This document shows positions 1 through 6,284 of a stretch of 8,649 bases of DNA, in pieces. Position 1 is the stretch's first letter; every line of letters begins with the position of its first letter. The translations under genes and the position numbers were made by a program. The DNA is from an uncultured Porphyromonadaceae bacterium (lineage in GTDB: Bacteria > Bacteroidota > Bacteroidia > Bacteroidales > Muribaculaceae), in contig CAMVDK010000133.1 in NCBI GenBank assembly GCA_947166165.1, forward strand, positions 1 through 8,649, in the 5' to 3' direction. The notes under the pieces were generated by a model. That model had not been told where the DNA came from and searched no databases. It was given only the letters and a program-made list of their open reading frames with translations.

Positions 1-33
1 ATGAACATACTATTCATATAACATCAACTGAAC

Positions 34-3000
34 ATGAAACGAATTCTCCCCCTGTTGGTTGCGTTGCTGGCCCTGGCCGGCGTGCAACCAGTTCACGGCG
101 ACGAGGCCCTGAAGCGCGAGATGCGCACCGTGTGGGTCGCCACCGTGTCGAACATCGACTGGCCGCAGACGCGCGGCTCGTCGGCCTCAGTGATTGCACA
201 GCAAAAGAAGCAGCTCACCGACCTGCTCGACGGCTTCGTGAAGGCCAACATGAACGCCATCTGCCTGCAGGTGCGCCCGATGGCCGACGCCCTCTACCGC
301 TCGAGCTACGAGCCCTGGTCGAGCTACCTCACCGGCACGCGCGGCAAGGATCCCGGCTGGGACCCCATGGAGTTTGCCGTGGCGGAGTGCCACAAGCGCG
401 GGCTCGAGTTCCACGCCTGGGTGAACCCCTACCGCTTCAGCAACAGCAGCGGCAACGACTGCAACACGGACATCGACCAGCAGGTGAAGGCCTCGGGCAT
501 GCTCATGCACGGCGCCGAGACCAACCGCCTGGTGTTCAACCCCGCCCTGCAGGCTTCGCGCGACCTGCTGCTGAACGTGTGCCGCGAGATGATTGAGAAC
601 TACGACATCGACGGCATCATCTTCGACGACTACTTCTATCCTGGCGGCGGCATGCCCAGCGGCAGCGCGGCCGAGGACTACACACTCTGGCAGCAGAGCG
701 GCACGAGCATGAGCATAGGCGACTGGCGCCGCGAGAACGTGAACGAGATGGTGCGGCAGATGTGCGCCATGGTTCAGGAAACGCGCCCGGGCGTGAAATT
801 CGGCATCGGCCCGGCCGGCGTGGCTGGCACAGCGGCCACCAGCGCCAGCCAGCACGGCGTCACCCCGTGCCCCACCGGCAGCGACTGGCAGTACAACCAG
901 ATCTACAGCGACCCGCTGGCCTGGCTCGAGGAAGGCACCATCGACTACATCTCGCCCCAGCTCTACTGGAAGTGCAACCATGCCACCAACCCCTTCGGCC
1001 CGCTCACGCAGTGGTGGAGCTACATCGCCCAGCACTTTGGCCGCCACCACTACGCCAGCCACAACATCTACTTCATGGCCAGCACCAACACCCAGGACGA
1101 CTGGGACGAAATCATCCAGCAAATCAACTACAGCCGCCTGTACAACCTCGACGGCGCGCCGGGCGTGAACTTCTACTCGGCCAAATATATCGACGGCCCC
1201 ACCTGCTCGGGCCTGGCCGACTATCTGGCGCAGACCGTGTTCACCAAGCCCGCCATCCCGCCGGCCATGACCTGGAAGACGCGTAAAGTCTACAATCCGG
1301 TGAGCAACGCCCAGATGAACGGCACCGCCCTCTCGTGGACGGGCGTCAACGAGCGCGCACAAATCAAGTATGCCATCTATGCCATCCCCAACACGGCTTC
1401 GGTCGACGAAATCCAGAGCACCGTGACCGATGGCATCAAGAGCGACTACCTGCTGGGCATGACCTACAACACCACCTACACCATCCCCGCCGCCTACCGC
1501 GACGGCTACTGGTATGCCATCACGGTGATTGACGGCTGGAACTACGAAAACGCGCCGGCCTATGTGGGCGCTCCCGTGGGCGAGGCCGAGCAGGTGACAC
1601 TGCTCTCGCCCGTGGGCACCATCGTGACGACGTGGACACCCAGCTTCCGCTGGACAGCCGCCACCGACGCCACCTACACCCTGCAGGTGGCCAGCGACGC
1701 CGACTTCACCAATGTGCTCATCAACCGCACCAACATCTCGACCAACGAGGTGATGGTCAACCTCAACGCGCTCCAGTCGAGCACGATGTACTACTGGCGT
1801 GTGATCACCTCGCAGAGCGGCCACTTCGACAAAGCCTCGGAGCCGGCCACGTTCACCACCGCGCAGCGCCCGTTTGCCCCGGCAGCCACGCTGCTCACCC
1901 CCGCCGACGGCGCCAGCATCGACAACGACTTCATCATCACCTACGACGTGGCCGCCACCGTCACCGGCAGCACCGTGCAGGTGTCGGCCGACGCCGCGTT
2001 CACCACCATCAAGCTCGAGGCTGCCGCCACCGAGCGCGGCGGCCACATGGCCCTGGACGTGATGCCCGGCCTGCTGGGCAAGGGCACCTTCTACTGGCGC
2101 GTGCTCACCCAGGCCGACGGCTGCGACCCCGGCACATCGGCCGTGCGCACGTTCACCATCACCAACCTGCCCACCGGAGCCTACGAGCCCGGCTACGTGG
2201 TCAAGCGCGACATCGACACCTATGCCACCACCGCCGACGGCCTGCGCCTCACCAACCGCTGGGTGCGCTCGATCAAGGACGAATACGACAACATCACCTT
2301 CGACGGCGACGGCCTGATGAACCGCGGCATGACCGTGGTGGGCGACCATGTGCTGCTCATCGGCCGCTCGGCCGGAGCCAGCGACGCCGATGTCTACATC
2401 GCCCACTACGACGCCGCCACCGGCGAGCGCATCAAAGTGGTGCCCGTCGACGAGCAGGTGCAGGCACTCTACTATCCTGGCAACGACATCTTCCTCGACG
2501 ACGCCGGCCACGTGCTCATCAGCAACCTCGTGCTGCAAATAGGCTCGCAGCCGCTCAAAATCTTCCAGGTAGACCCCGACACCGGCGAGGCCACGCTGCG
2601 CGCCAGCCTCACGGCCAGCGGCACCAGCACCACGCGCATCGACCACTGCCATGTGTCGGGCGATGTGACCAGCGGCTCGTTCTACGTGATGGCCCCCCTG
2701 TCGAGCGGCACGCAAATCGTGCGCTGGCGCGTTGACGGCGGCAACACGGCCGAGACCAAGGTGGTGACCGTCAAGGGCCGCTACCCGTCGTCGGCCGCCA
2801 ACTTCGGCCTGGCACCGCGCATCTACCCCGTGAGCCCCACGCAGGCATGGGTCAACGGCGGCAGCACCATGCTCACGCTCTACAACCTGAGCAACGGCAA
2901 CATCCTCGACAGCTTCGACAACAACACCGACATCGAGCCCGAGGGCACCGAGACCAACGGCGCCGCCTTCTTCGAGATGGGCGACTCCCACTACCTGCTC

Positions 3001-3426
3001 TACAGCTACACCGACTTCCGCAGCGAGGTGGGCCACCGGTTTGCCCTGGTGGTGAACAACGACGGCGACTACGACCTGGCCGGCTACCAGCCACTGTGGG
3101 TGTTCCCCGAGCGCGGCATTGGCGGCTTCAACAGCCAGACGTGGGACGCTCCGTGCGCCACCGCCCCGGGAGCTTCGGACACTGAGCGCCAGCTCTACGT
3201 CTACGTGCCCGGCAACGGCCTGGCCGCCTACACGCTGTCGCTGGCCCCGACGGGCGACATCAACCTCGACGGCGTGGTCGACATCGACGACATCAACATC
3301 GCCGTCAACATCGTGCTCGGCAAGGAGACCGACATCGACCGCATCGCCCGCGCCAACCTCGACGGCACCGGCCAGGTGGACGTGACCGACCTCAACCTGC
3401 TCATCAACATCATCTTGAACAAGTAA
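34..3426 (+). CDS. Secreted GHL10-family glycosidase-like protein with FN3/Ig-like, propeller-like and C-terminal dockerin-like modules
   Basis: Predicted exported protein of 1130 residues. Residues 1-22 form a signal peptide (KR, a Leu/Ala-rich core, then VHG before DEALKRE). Residues 27-400 read as a GHL10 (PF02638, formerly DUF187) TIM barrel: MRTVWVATVSNIDWP, CLQVRPMADALY, FHAWVNPYR, the acidic strand DIDGIIFDDYFYP (191-203, candidate catalytic Asp198/Asp199), GIGPAGVAG and DYISPQLYWK (304-313). About 410-515 is FN3-like; about 518-610 and 615-710 are two Ig/FN3-like modules ending in YYWRV and FYWRV. About 720-1070 looks beta-propeller-like, with recurrent D-x-x-TG turns. Residues 1074-1130 carry two dockerin-type EF-hand repeats. 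Known of the family: GHL10 includes E. coli DigH, which cleaves peptidoglycan glycan strands; the substrate here is unknown. The start is chosen for the signal peptide; only 33 bases lie upstream, and no promoter is visible. GC is high (hand samples 58-77%). Alternative: a glycan-degrading enzyme rather than a wall hydrolase. Confidence 0.9.
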   Translation: MKRILPLLVALLALAGVQPVHGDEALKREMRTVWVATVSNIDWPQTRGSSASVIAQQKKQLTDLLDGFVKANMNAICLQVRPMADALYRSSYEPWSSYLTGTRGKDPGWDPMEFAVAECHKRGLEFHAWVNPYRFSNSSGNDCNTDIDQQVKASGMLMHGAETNRLVFNPALQASRDLLLNVCREMIENYDIDGIIFDDYFYPGGGMPSGSAAEDYTLWQQSGTSMSIGDWRRENVNEMVRQMCAMVQETRPGVKFGIGPAGVAGTAATSASQHGVTPCPTGSDWQYNQIYSDPLAWLEEGTIDYISPQLYWKCNHATNPFGPLTQWWSYIAQHFGRHHYASHNIYFMASTNTQDDWDEIIQQINYSRLYNLDGAPGVNFYSAKYIDGPTCSGLADYLAQTVFTKPAIPPAMTWKTRKVYNPVSNAQMNGTALSWTGVNERAQIKYAIYAIPNTASVDEIQSTVTDGIKSDYLLGMTYNTTYTIPAAYRDGYWYAITVIDGWNYENAPAYVGAPVGEAEQVTLLSPVGTIVTTWTPSFRWTAATDATYTLQVASDADFTNVLINRTNISTNEVMVNLNALQSSTMYYWRVITSQSGHFDKASEPATFTTAQRPFAPAATLLTPADGASIDNDFIITYDVAATVTGSTVQVSADAAFTTIKLEAAATERGGHMALDVMPGLLGKGTFYWRVLTQADGCDPGTSAVRTFTITNLPTGAYEPGYVVKRDIDTYATTADGLRLTNRWVRSIKDEYDNITFDGDGLMNRGMTVVGDHVLLIGRSAGASDADVYIAHYDAATGERIKVVPVDEQVQALYYPGNDIFLDDAGHVLISNLVLQIGSQPLKIFQVDPDTGEATLRASLTASGTSTTRIDHCHVSGDVTSGSFYVMAPLSSGTQIVRWRVDGGNTAETKVVTVKGRYPSSAANFGLAPRIYPVSPTQAWVNGGSTMLTLYNLSNGNILDSFDNNTDIEPEGTETNGAAFFEMGDSHYLLYSYTDFRSEVGHRFALVVNNDGDYDLAGYQPLWVFPERGIGGFNSQTWDAPCATAPGASDTERQLYVYVPGNGLAAYTLSLAPTGDINLDGVVDIDDINIAVNIVLGKETDIDRIARANLDGTGQVDVTDLNLLINIILNK

Positions 3427-3505
3427 ACATCCCCGTCCGCGACCCCGACGGCGACGCCGCGTCGCTCCCCGTCCTCGCCATCCGCGGCGAGGCTCACCAC
3501 CATCC

Positions 3506-3554
3506 AATCCCGACTCGGAATCGCAGCCGCATGGCCGGATTCCAAGCCGGGATT
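3506..3554. repeat. 17-bp imperfect inverted repeat with 15-nt loop
   Basis: The arms AATCCCGACTCGGAATC (3506-3522) and GATTCCAAGCCGGGATT (3538-3554) pair at 15 of 17 positions around a 15-nt loop. It lies 80 bp after the GHL10 stop codon. No T-tract follows on either strand, so it is not a classical intrinsic terminator. It could stabilise the mRNA 3' end or be a decayed repeat element; function is not shown. Confidence 0.6.
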
Positions 3555-3590
3555 GCTTTGCATCCACCCACGCCGCTCCGCTCCGCAACC

Positions 3591-3616
3591 GGGCGTGACA
3601 GGTCATCGCCCCTACC
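3591..3616 (-). repeat. REP-like hairpin A, type I, GTAG foot
   Basis: Read on the minus strand this is GTAG followed by a GC hairpin with a CT loop. The 9-bp stem (3591-3599 with 3602-3611) carries one bulged base at 3606. It has the same architecture and nearly the same sequence as the hairpin at 3762-3786. GTAG next to an imperfect palindrome is the described layout of REP elements mobilised by RAYT transposases; assignment to that class is inference. Confidence 0.55.
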
Positions 3617-3638
3617 GCCGCCCCACACCGCACGAATT

Positions 3639-3663
3639 GTAGAGCCGTCATATATGGCGGCTC
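3639..3663 (+). repeat. 22-bp near-perfect palindrome preceded by GTA(G)
   Basis: Positions 3642-3663 are self-complementary at every pair except one T-G pair (3648 with 3657), centred on ATAT. GTAG at 3639-3642 overlaps the first stem base, as it does for the neighbouring hairpins. The sequence differs from the GGGC-type hairpins, so it may be a diverged member of the cluster or an unrelated binding-site palindrome. Confidence 0.5.
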
Positions 3664-3679
3664 GATGGCCGAGTCTGTG

Positions 3680-3747
3680 GGGCCATGGCCTGCCATGGCC
3701 GGATGACAGAATATACTGGCAACCAATACGATGCAGATTCCACCAGC
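3680..3747 (+). repeat. 68-bp direct repeat, copy 1 (REP-like hairpin B plus tail)
   Basis: The unit begins with a perfect 9-bp hairpin: GGCCATGGC (3681-3689), loop CT, GCCATGGCC (3692-3700). A 47-nt tail follows. It matches copy 2 (3831-3898) at 60 of 68 positions with no gap; the first 26 positions are identical. The foot here is GTGG instead of GTAG. Together with the inverted hairpin at 3762-3781 it forms an inverted doublet about 61 bp apart, the layout of REPIN or BIME units. Confidence 0.75.
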
Positions 3748-3761
3748 ATGATTCGGCCCCT

Positions 3762-3786
3762 GGGCGTGGCAGGCCACGCCCCTACC
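3762..3786 (-). repeat. REP-like hairpin C, type I, GTAG foot
   Basis: A perfect 9-bp stem, GGGCGTGGC (3762-3770) with GCCACGCCC (3773-3781), encloses a 2-nt loop. On the minus strand GTAG (3785 to 3782) precedes the stem. It closely resembles hairpin A and faces hairpin B, making an inverted pair. Function in mobility or mRNA 3' protection is inferred from REP elements in general. Confidence 0.65.
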
Positions 3787-3830
3787 CTCGCTGAACCCGA
3801 TTCAACAATCGGCAACATGAAGCGTCAGTA

Positions 3831-3898
3831 GGGCCATGGCCTGCCATGGCCGGATGGCAGAATGCAGTGGAAACCAATGCGATGCAGAATCCGCCAGC
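3831..3898 (+). repeat. 68-bp direct repeat, copy 2 (REP-like hairpin D plus tail)
   Basis: Second copy of the 68-bp unit, 151 bp downstream of the first and 60/68 identical. The hairpin is 3832-3840, loop CT, 3843-3851. It is preceded by an intact GTAG (3828-3831). Homology stops at 3898, and no inverted partner hairpin of the same type follows, so this looks like a single or decayed half of the B-C doublet. Confidence 0.75.
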
Positions 3899-3937
3899 CA
3901 GCTGGCATGTCTATGGTTTAGAGCGGCAACAGGCATC

Positions 3938-3972
3938 AAAAAGAGTGCGGAGAATCACAAATCTCCGCACTC
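3938..3972 (-). terminator. Intrinsic terminator of the sufE-POT operon
   Basis: On the minus strand a perfect 11-bp stem, GAGTGCGGAGA (3972-3962) with TCTCCGCACTC (3953-3943), encloses an 8-nt loop and is followed directly by TTTTTG (3942-3937). It starts 32 bp past the transporter stop codon, the expected place for its terminator. On the plus strand there is no T-run after the stem, so termination should be one-directional. Confidence 0.9.
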
Positions 3973-4004
3973 GAGGTTTATGGGTTCGGCAAAGCCGATT
4001 AGGG

Positions 4005-5669
4005 TCACTTGGTGACGCGTTCAAGCCACTTGACCATGCCCAGCATCACACCCATCGAGATGAGGCAGAAACAAGCAAACACTGCCCAGCACTGCCACTG
4101 ATGGGGGAAGCTGTTGAGCATGGCCACACCCAAGGCGATGAACAGGTTGCCCACAGCTGTGGCTGTAAGCCACCACCCCTGACAAACGCCCTGAAGGTGC
4201 TGGGGCGCTACCTTGGACACGAACGACAAACCCAGTGGCGAGATGAACAATTCGGCCACAGTAAGGAAGAAATAGGTCACAATCAGCACCCAGGGACCGG
4301 CTTTCATCGTGGACTTAACAGCCTCGGACAGCCCCTTGAACTCATCACCCGAAGGATAGTCGTTGACAACAGATATCGCGATGAGGAAGAGATAGGCACA
4401 GGCGGCCAAAAACATACCGAAAGCGATTTTCTTCGGGGTTGAGATTTCTTTGCCTTTCTTGGCCAACGAACCAAATATCATCATGATGATGGGCGTGAGC
4501 ACAATCACAAAGAAGGGGTTGATGCACTGCCAAATCTCGGGGGCAATGGCCTGGGTGTCGCAGAAGTCGCGGGCAAACACCGACAGCGACTGTCCGTTCT
4601 GGTGGAACGAGAACCAGAAGAACACCGCCACGCCTAGCACGGCAAACAGTGCATACATGCGCTGCTTGATCTCTTTAGCATCGGCAGCAACGTCTTCGGC
4701 ACGCGACGACAGTGCTTCCTTAACTTTCTTGACAGGATTAGGCAGCGAATTGCGGGTAGCCACGAAAATCAAGAGTGATATCAACATGGCCAAGGTTGAT
4801 GCGATGAACGAGTAGTGCACACCGGTGTTGAAACTCTCAAGGTAGTTGGTGCAGAAAGTTGCCATATCACCCACCTGACCACCTTCCAAGACTGAACTCT
4901 GGGCAAGGGTGTTGAGGTTCTGGACGTCCTCGCCTTTCAAGGTTCCCGACAGGAAACCGTGGCACAGACGGGGCAGATCGGCATTATAGATAAATCCGTC
5001 GAGCTTAAGCATTGCACTGCGCAACAGCGGTGCAACGAAAGGAGCAATCACACCGCCAATGTTGATGAAAACATAGAAAATCTGGAATCCACTGTCGCGA
5101 CGCGACTTAGCGATAGCCAGTTCTTCAGGCCCCTTCTTTGCAGCCTCGATTTCGTAGTTGTCGTACATCTGCCCCACGATGGCCTGCAGATTGCCCTTGA
5201 ACAGGCCATTGCCTGAGGCAATGAGCAAGAGGGCAAAACAAGTGAGCACGAGCACCCACGCGGGAACCGCACCAGGATTGCCGCCAAACACAGGCACCGA
5301 CAGGATGGCATAGCCCGCAGCCATGACAATGAGTCCTGCGATAATTGTGCCCTTGAAGTTCTGCAGCTTGTCGGCCACGATGCCGCCGGGAAGGCTGAGC
5401 ACATAAATTCCGAAATAGAAAATGGAATAAATCCAGCCAGCCCAAAAATCGCTGATACCAAACTTCGAACACAAGAAGAGCAGCAGCACGGCGTTCATGA
5501 TGTAGTAGCCAAATCGCTCGCCCATGTTCGACAGGGCCGCCGAGATGAGGCCCTTGGGGTGCTTCTTCTTAGCCTCGATAATATAATAAACGAGGAAAGG
5601 TAAAACCACAACAAGTATCGCAAGCAGCATGGCCACCATGCGATTGTTGTTCCAGAGATCTAGTAACAT
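4005..5669 (-). CDS. POT/PTR2-family proton-coupled peptide transporter (MFS)
   Basis: Inner-membrane carrier of 554 residues, predicted to import di/tripeptides with protons. POT hallmarks are visible: NMGERFGYY (48-56, the ExxERFxYY region in the first family helix), GNGLFKGNLQAIVGQMYD (153-170), RDSGFQIFYVFINIGG (191-206, the PTR2 FYxxINxG signature) and TVAELFISPLGLS (470-482, with the late-helix Glu473 typical of POTs). Two features are odd. The first Glu of ExxER is Asn48, and an additional hydrophobic segment (about 12-31) precedes the usual HPKGL start. ATG 5669 is kept because residues 1-35 are in frame and plausible, but a start nearer HPKGL is possible. The gene follows sufE after 38 bases with no separate promoter seen and is closed by the terminator at 3938-3972. 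Its GC (samples 45-58%) is lower than its neighbours'. Substrate is inferred from the family only. Confidence 0.92.
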   Translation of the reverse strand: MLLDLWNNNRMVAMLLAILVVVLPFLVYYIIEAKKKHPKGLISAALSNMGERFGYYIMNAVLLLFLCSKFGISDFWAGWIYSIFYFGIYVLSLPGGIVADKLQNFKGTIIAGLIVMAAGYAILSVPVFGGNPGAVPAWVLVLTCFALLLIASGNGLFKGNLQAIVGQMYDNYEIEAAKKGPEELAIAKSRRDSGFQIFYVFINIGGVIAPFVAPLLRSAMLKLDGFIYNADLPRLCHGFLSGTLKGEDVQNLNTLAQSSVLEGGQVGDMATFCTNYLESFNTGVHYSFIASTLAMLISLLIFVATRNSLPNPVKKVKEALSSRAEDVAADAKEIKQRMYALFAVLGVAVFFWFSFHQNGQSLSVFARDFCDTQAIAPEIWQCINPFFVIVLTPIIMMIFGSLAKKGKEISTPKKIAFGMFLAACAYLFLIAISVVNDYPSGDEFKGLSEAVKSTMKAGPWVLIVTYFFLTVAELFISPLGLSFVSKVAPQHLQGVCQGWWLTATAVGNLFIALGVAMLNSFPHQWQCWAVFACFCLISMGVMLGMVKWLERVTK

Positions 5670-5707
5670 AATTGATTAGTTTTTAGGTGAGAATATGATA
5701 TTTATTA

Positions 5708-6142
5708 TTATTTGCTGTCGCGTTGGCCTGCCGCGTTGGCTGCTATTTCACGTATGCGGCGCACCATGGCCAGCAGTCCGTTGCTGCGCGTGGGCGAGAG
5801 GTGCTCCTGCAGGCCGATGTCGCCGATGAAGTGGAGGTCGGCGGCGAGGATGTCGTGCGGGGTGTGGTCGCTGAGCACGCGCACGAGCATGGCGATGATG
5901 CCTTTCACGATGAGCGCGTCGCTGTCGGCCTCGATGTGCAGCACGCCCTCGCCGGTCATGGTGGCGTGCACCCACACGCGGCTCTGGCAGCCGTCAATCA
6001 GATTGTCGGCCGTCTTGTGCTCCTCGGCGAGTGGCTCGAGCGAGTTGCCCATGTCGATGATCACCGCATAGCGGTCCATCCAGTCGTCGAGGCCGTCGAA
6101 CTCTTCGACGATTTCGGCTTGCAATTCGTTGATGGTCTTCAT
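5708..6142 (-). CDS. sufE: SufE-family cysteine desulfurase activator/sulfur acceptor
   Basis: Cytoplasmic 144-residue protein, the usual SufE size. SufE takes persulfide sulfur from the desulfurase SufS and passes it to the SufBCD scaffold for Fe-S cluster assembly. Visible family features are IVEEFDGLDDWMDRY near the N-terminus, the active-site loop NLIDGCQSRVWV with Cys52 (matching E. coli SufE Cys51), and a helical C-terminus with HLSPTRSNGL. An in-frame ATG at 6196 would add 18 residues. I chose 6142 because the family begins at MKTINELQ and because 6196 lies upstream of the -7 promoter element. No sufB, C, D or S is in the window, so it acts with genes elsewhere. It is likely transcribed together with the downstream transporter. 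Confidence 0.92.
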   Translation of the reverse strand: MKTINELQAEIVEEFDGLDDWMDRYAVIIDMGNSLEPLAEEHKTADNLIDGCQSRVWVHATMTGEGVLHIEADSDALIVKGIIAMLVRVLSDHTPHDILAADLHFIGDIGLQEHLSPTRSNGLLAMVRRIREIAANAAGQRDSK

Positions 6143-6171
6143 TTTTGAGGTTTGGTGTTGACAATAATCCA

Positions 6172-6203
6172 CAAAATTACTCACTTTCCGTGACACGCAA
6201 AAA
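6172..6203 (-). promoter_or_regulatory. Bacteroidetes-type promoter of the sufE-POT operon
   Basis: On the minus strand the -7 element TAATTTTG (6179-6172) matches TAnnTTTG exactly. A TTTG (6201-6198, within a TTTTTG run) lies 18 nt upstream as the -33 element. The predicted transcript start is near 6165, leaving a leader of roughly 24 nt before the ATG at 6142. The -33 element lies in the T-tail of the ppiD terminator. Confidence 0.75.
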
Positions 6204-6246
6204 GGAAAACCGCGAAATTTACGATTTTTTCGTGAATTCCGCGGTT
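6199..6246 (-). terminator. Intrinsic terminator of ppiD
   Basis: On the minus strand the arms 6246-6230 and 6224-6208 form a 17-bp stem with one G-U pair and one C-A mismatch around a 5-nt loop. The tail TTCCTTTTT (6207-6199) follows. It begins 38 bp past the ppiD stop codon. On the plus strand only ATT follows, so termination there is unlikely. Confidence 0.8.
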
Positions 6247-6284
6247 ATTCTCATGTCATGCACGCGTGCTTGGCGTGTGTGCGA

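Larger units (their letters stand above)
3427..4004. other. Gene-free convergent intergenic region rich in hairpin repeats
   Basis: This 578-bp stretch separates the 3' ends of the GHL10 gene and the POT transporter gene. I see no convincing protein: the open frames here are low-complexity and run through palindromes. It holds small GC hairpins just after the GHL10 stop (3451-3465 and 3473-3492, neither followed by a T-run), a 17-bp imperfect inverted repeat, a cluster of REP-like hairpins, two 68-bp direct repeats, a small 6-bp hairpin (3797-3812), a 10-bp palindrome (3897-3906) and the minus-strand terminator. No canonical T-tailed terminator for the plus-strand gene was found. Confidence 0.8.

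Noticed and set aside
3451..3492. GC hairpins after the GHL10 stop as a terminator
   Set aside because: The stems (5 bp at 3451-3465, 7 bp at 3473-3492) are short for their loops and no T-run follows either one.
187..3777. Long minus-strand open frame (1196 codons) opposite the GHL10 gene
   Set aside because: It is codon-aligned antisense to the real gene and stays open only because that GC-rich gene avoids TTA, CTA and TCA codons. The translation is Val/Gly/His/Ala-rich with no domain, and it begins inside the hairpin repeats.
3531..3794. Plus-strand open frame across the repeat cluster
   Set aside because: It translates palindromes and lacks a promoter or protein-like composition.
3591..3898. 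CRISPR array
   Set aside because: The repeats are palindromic, alternate in orientation and are irregularly spaced, and there are no uniform spacers or cas genes.
3846..4442. Plus-strand open frame across the second repeat and the transporter 3' end
   Set aside because: It begins within a hairpin, runs through the transporter terminator and is antisense to the POT gene; no domain is recognised.
6143..6196. 18-codon N-terminal extension of SufE
   Set aside because: The upstream ATG lies between the -33 and -7 promoter elements, and the extension is not part of the family, which begins at the MKTINELQ methionine.
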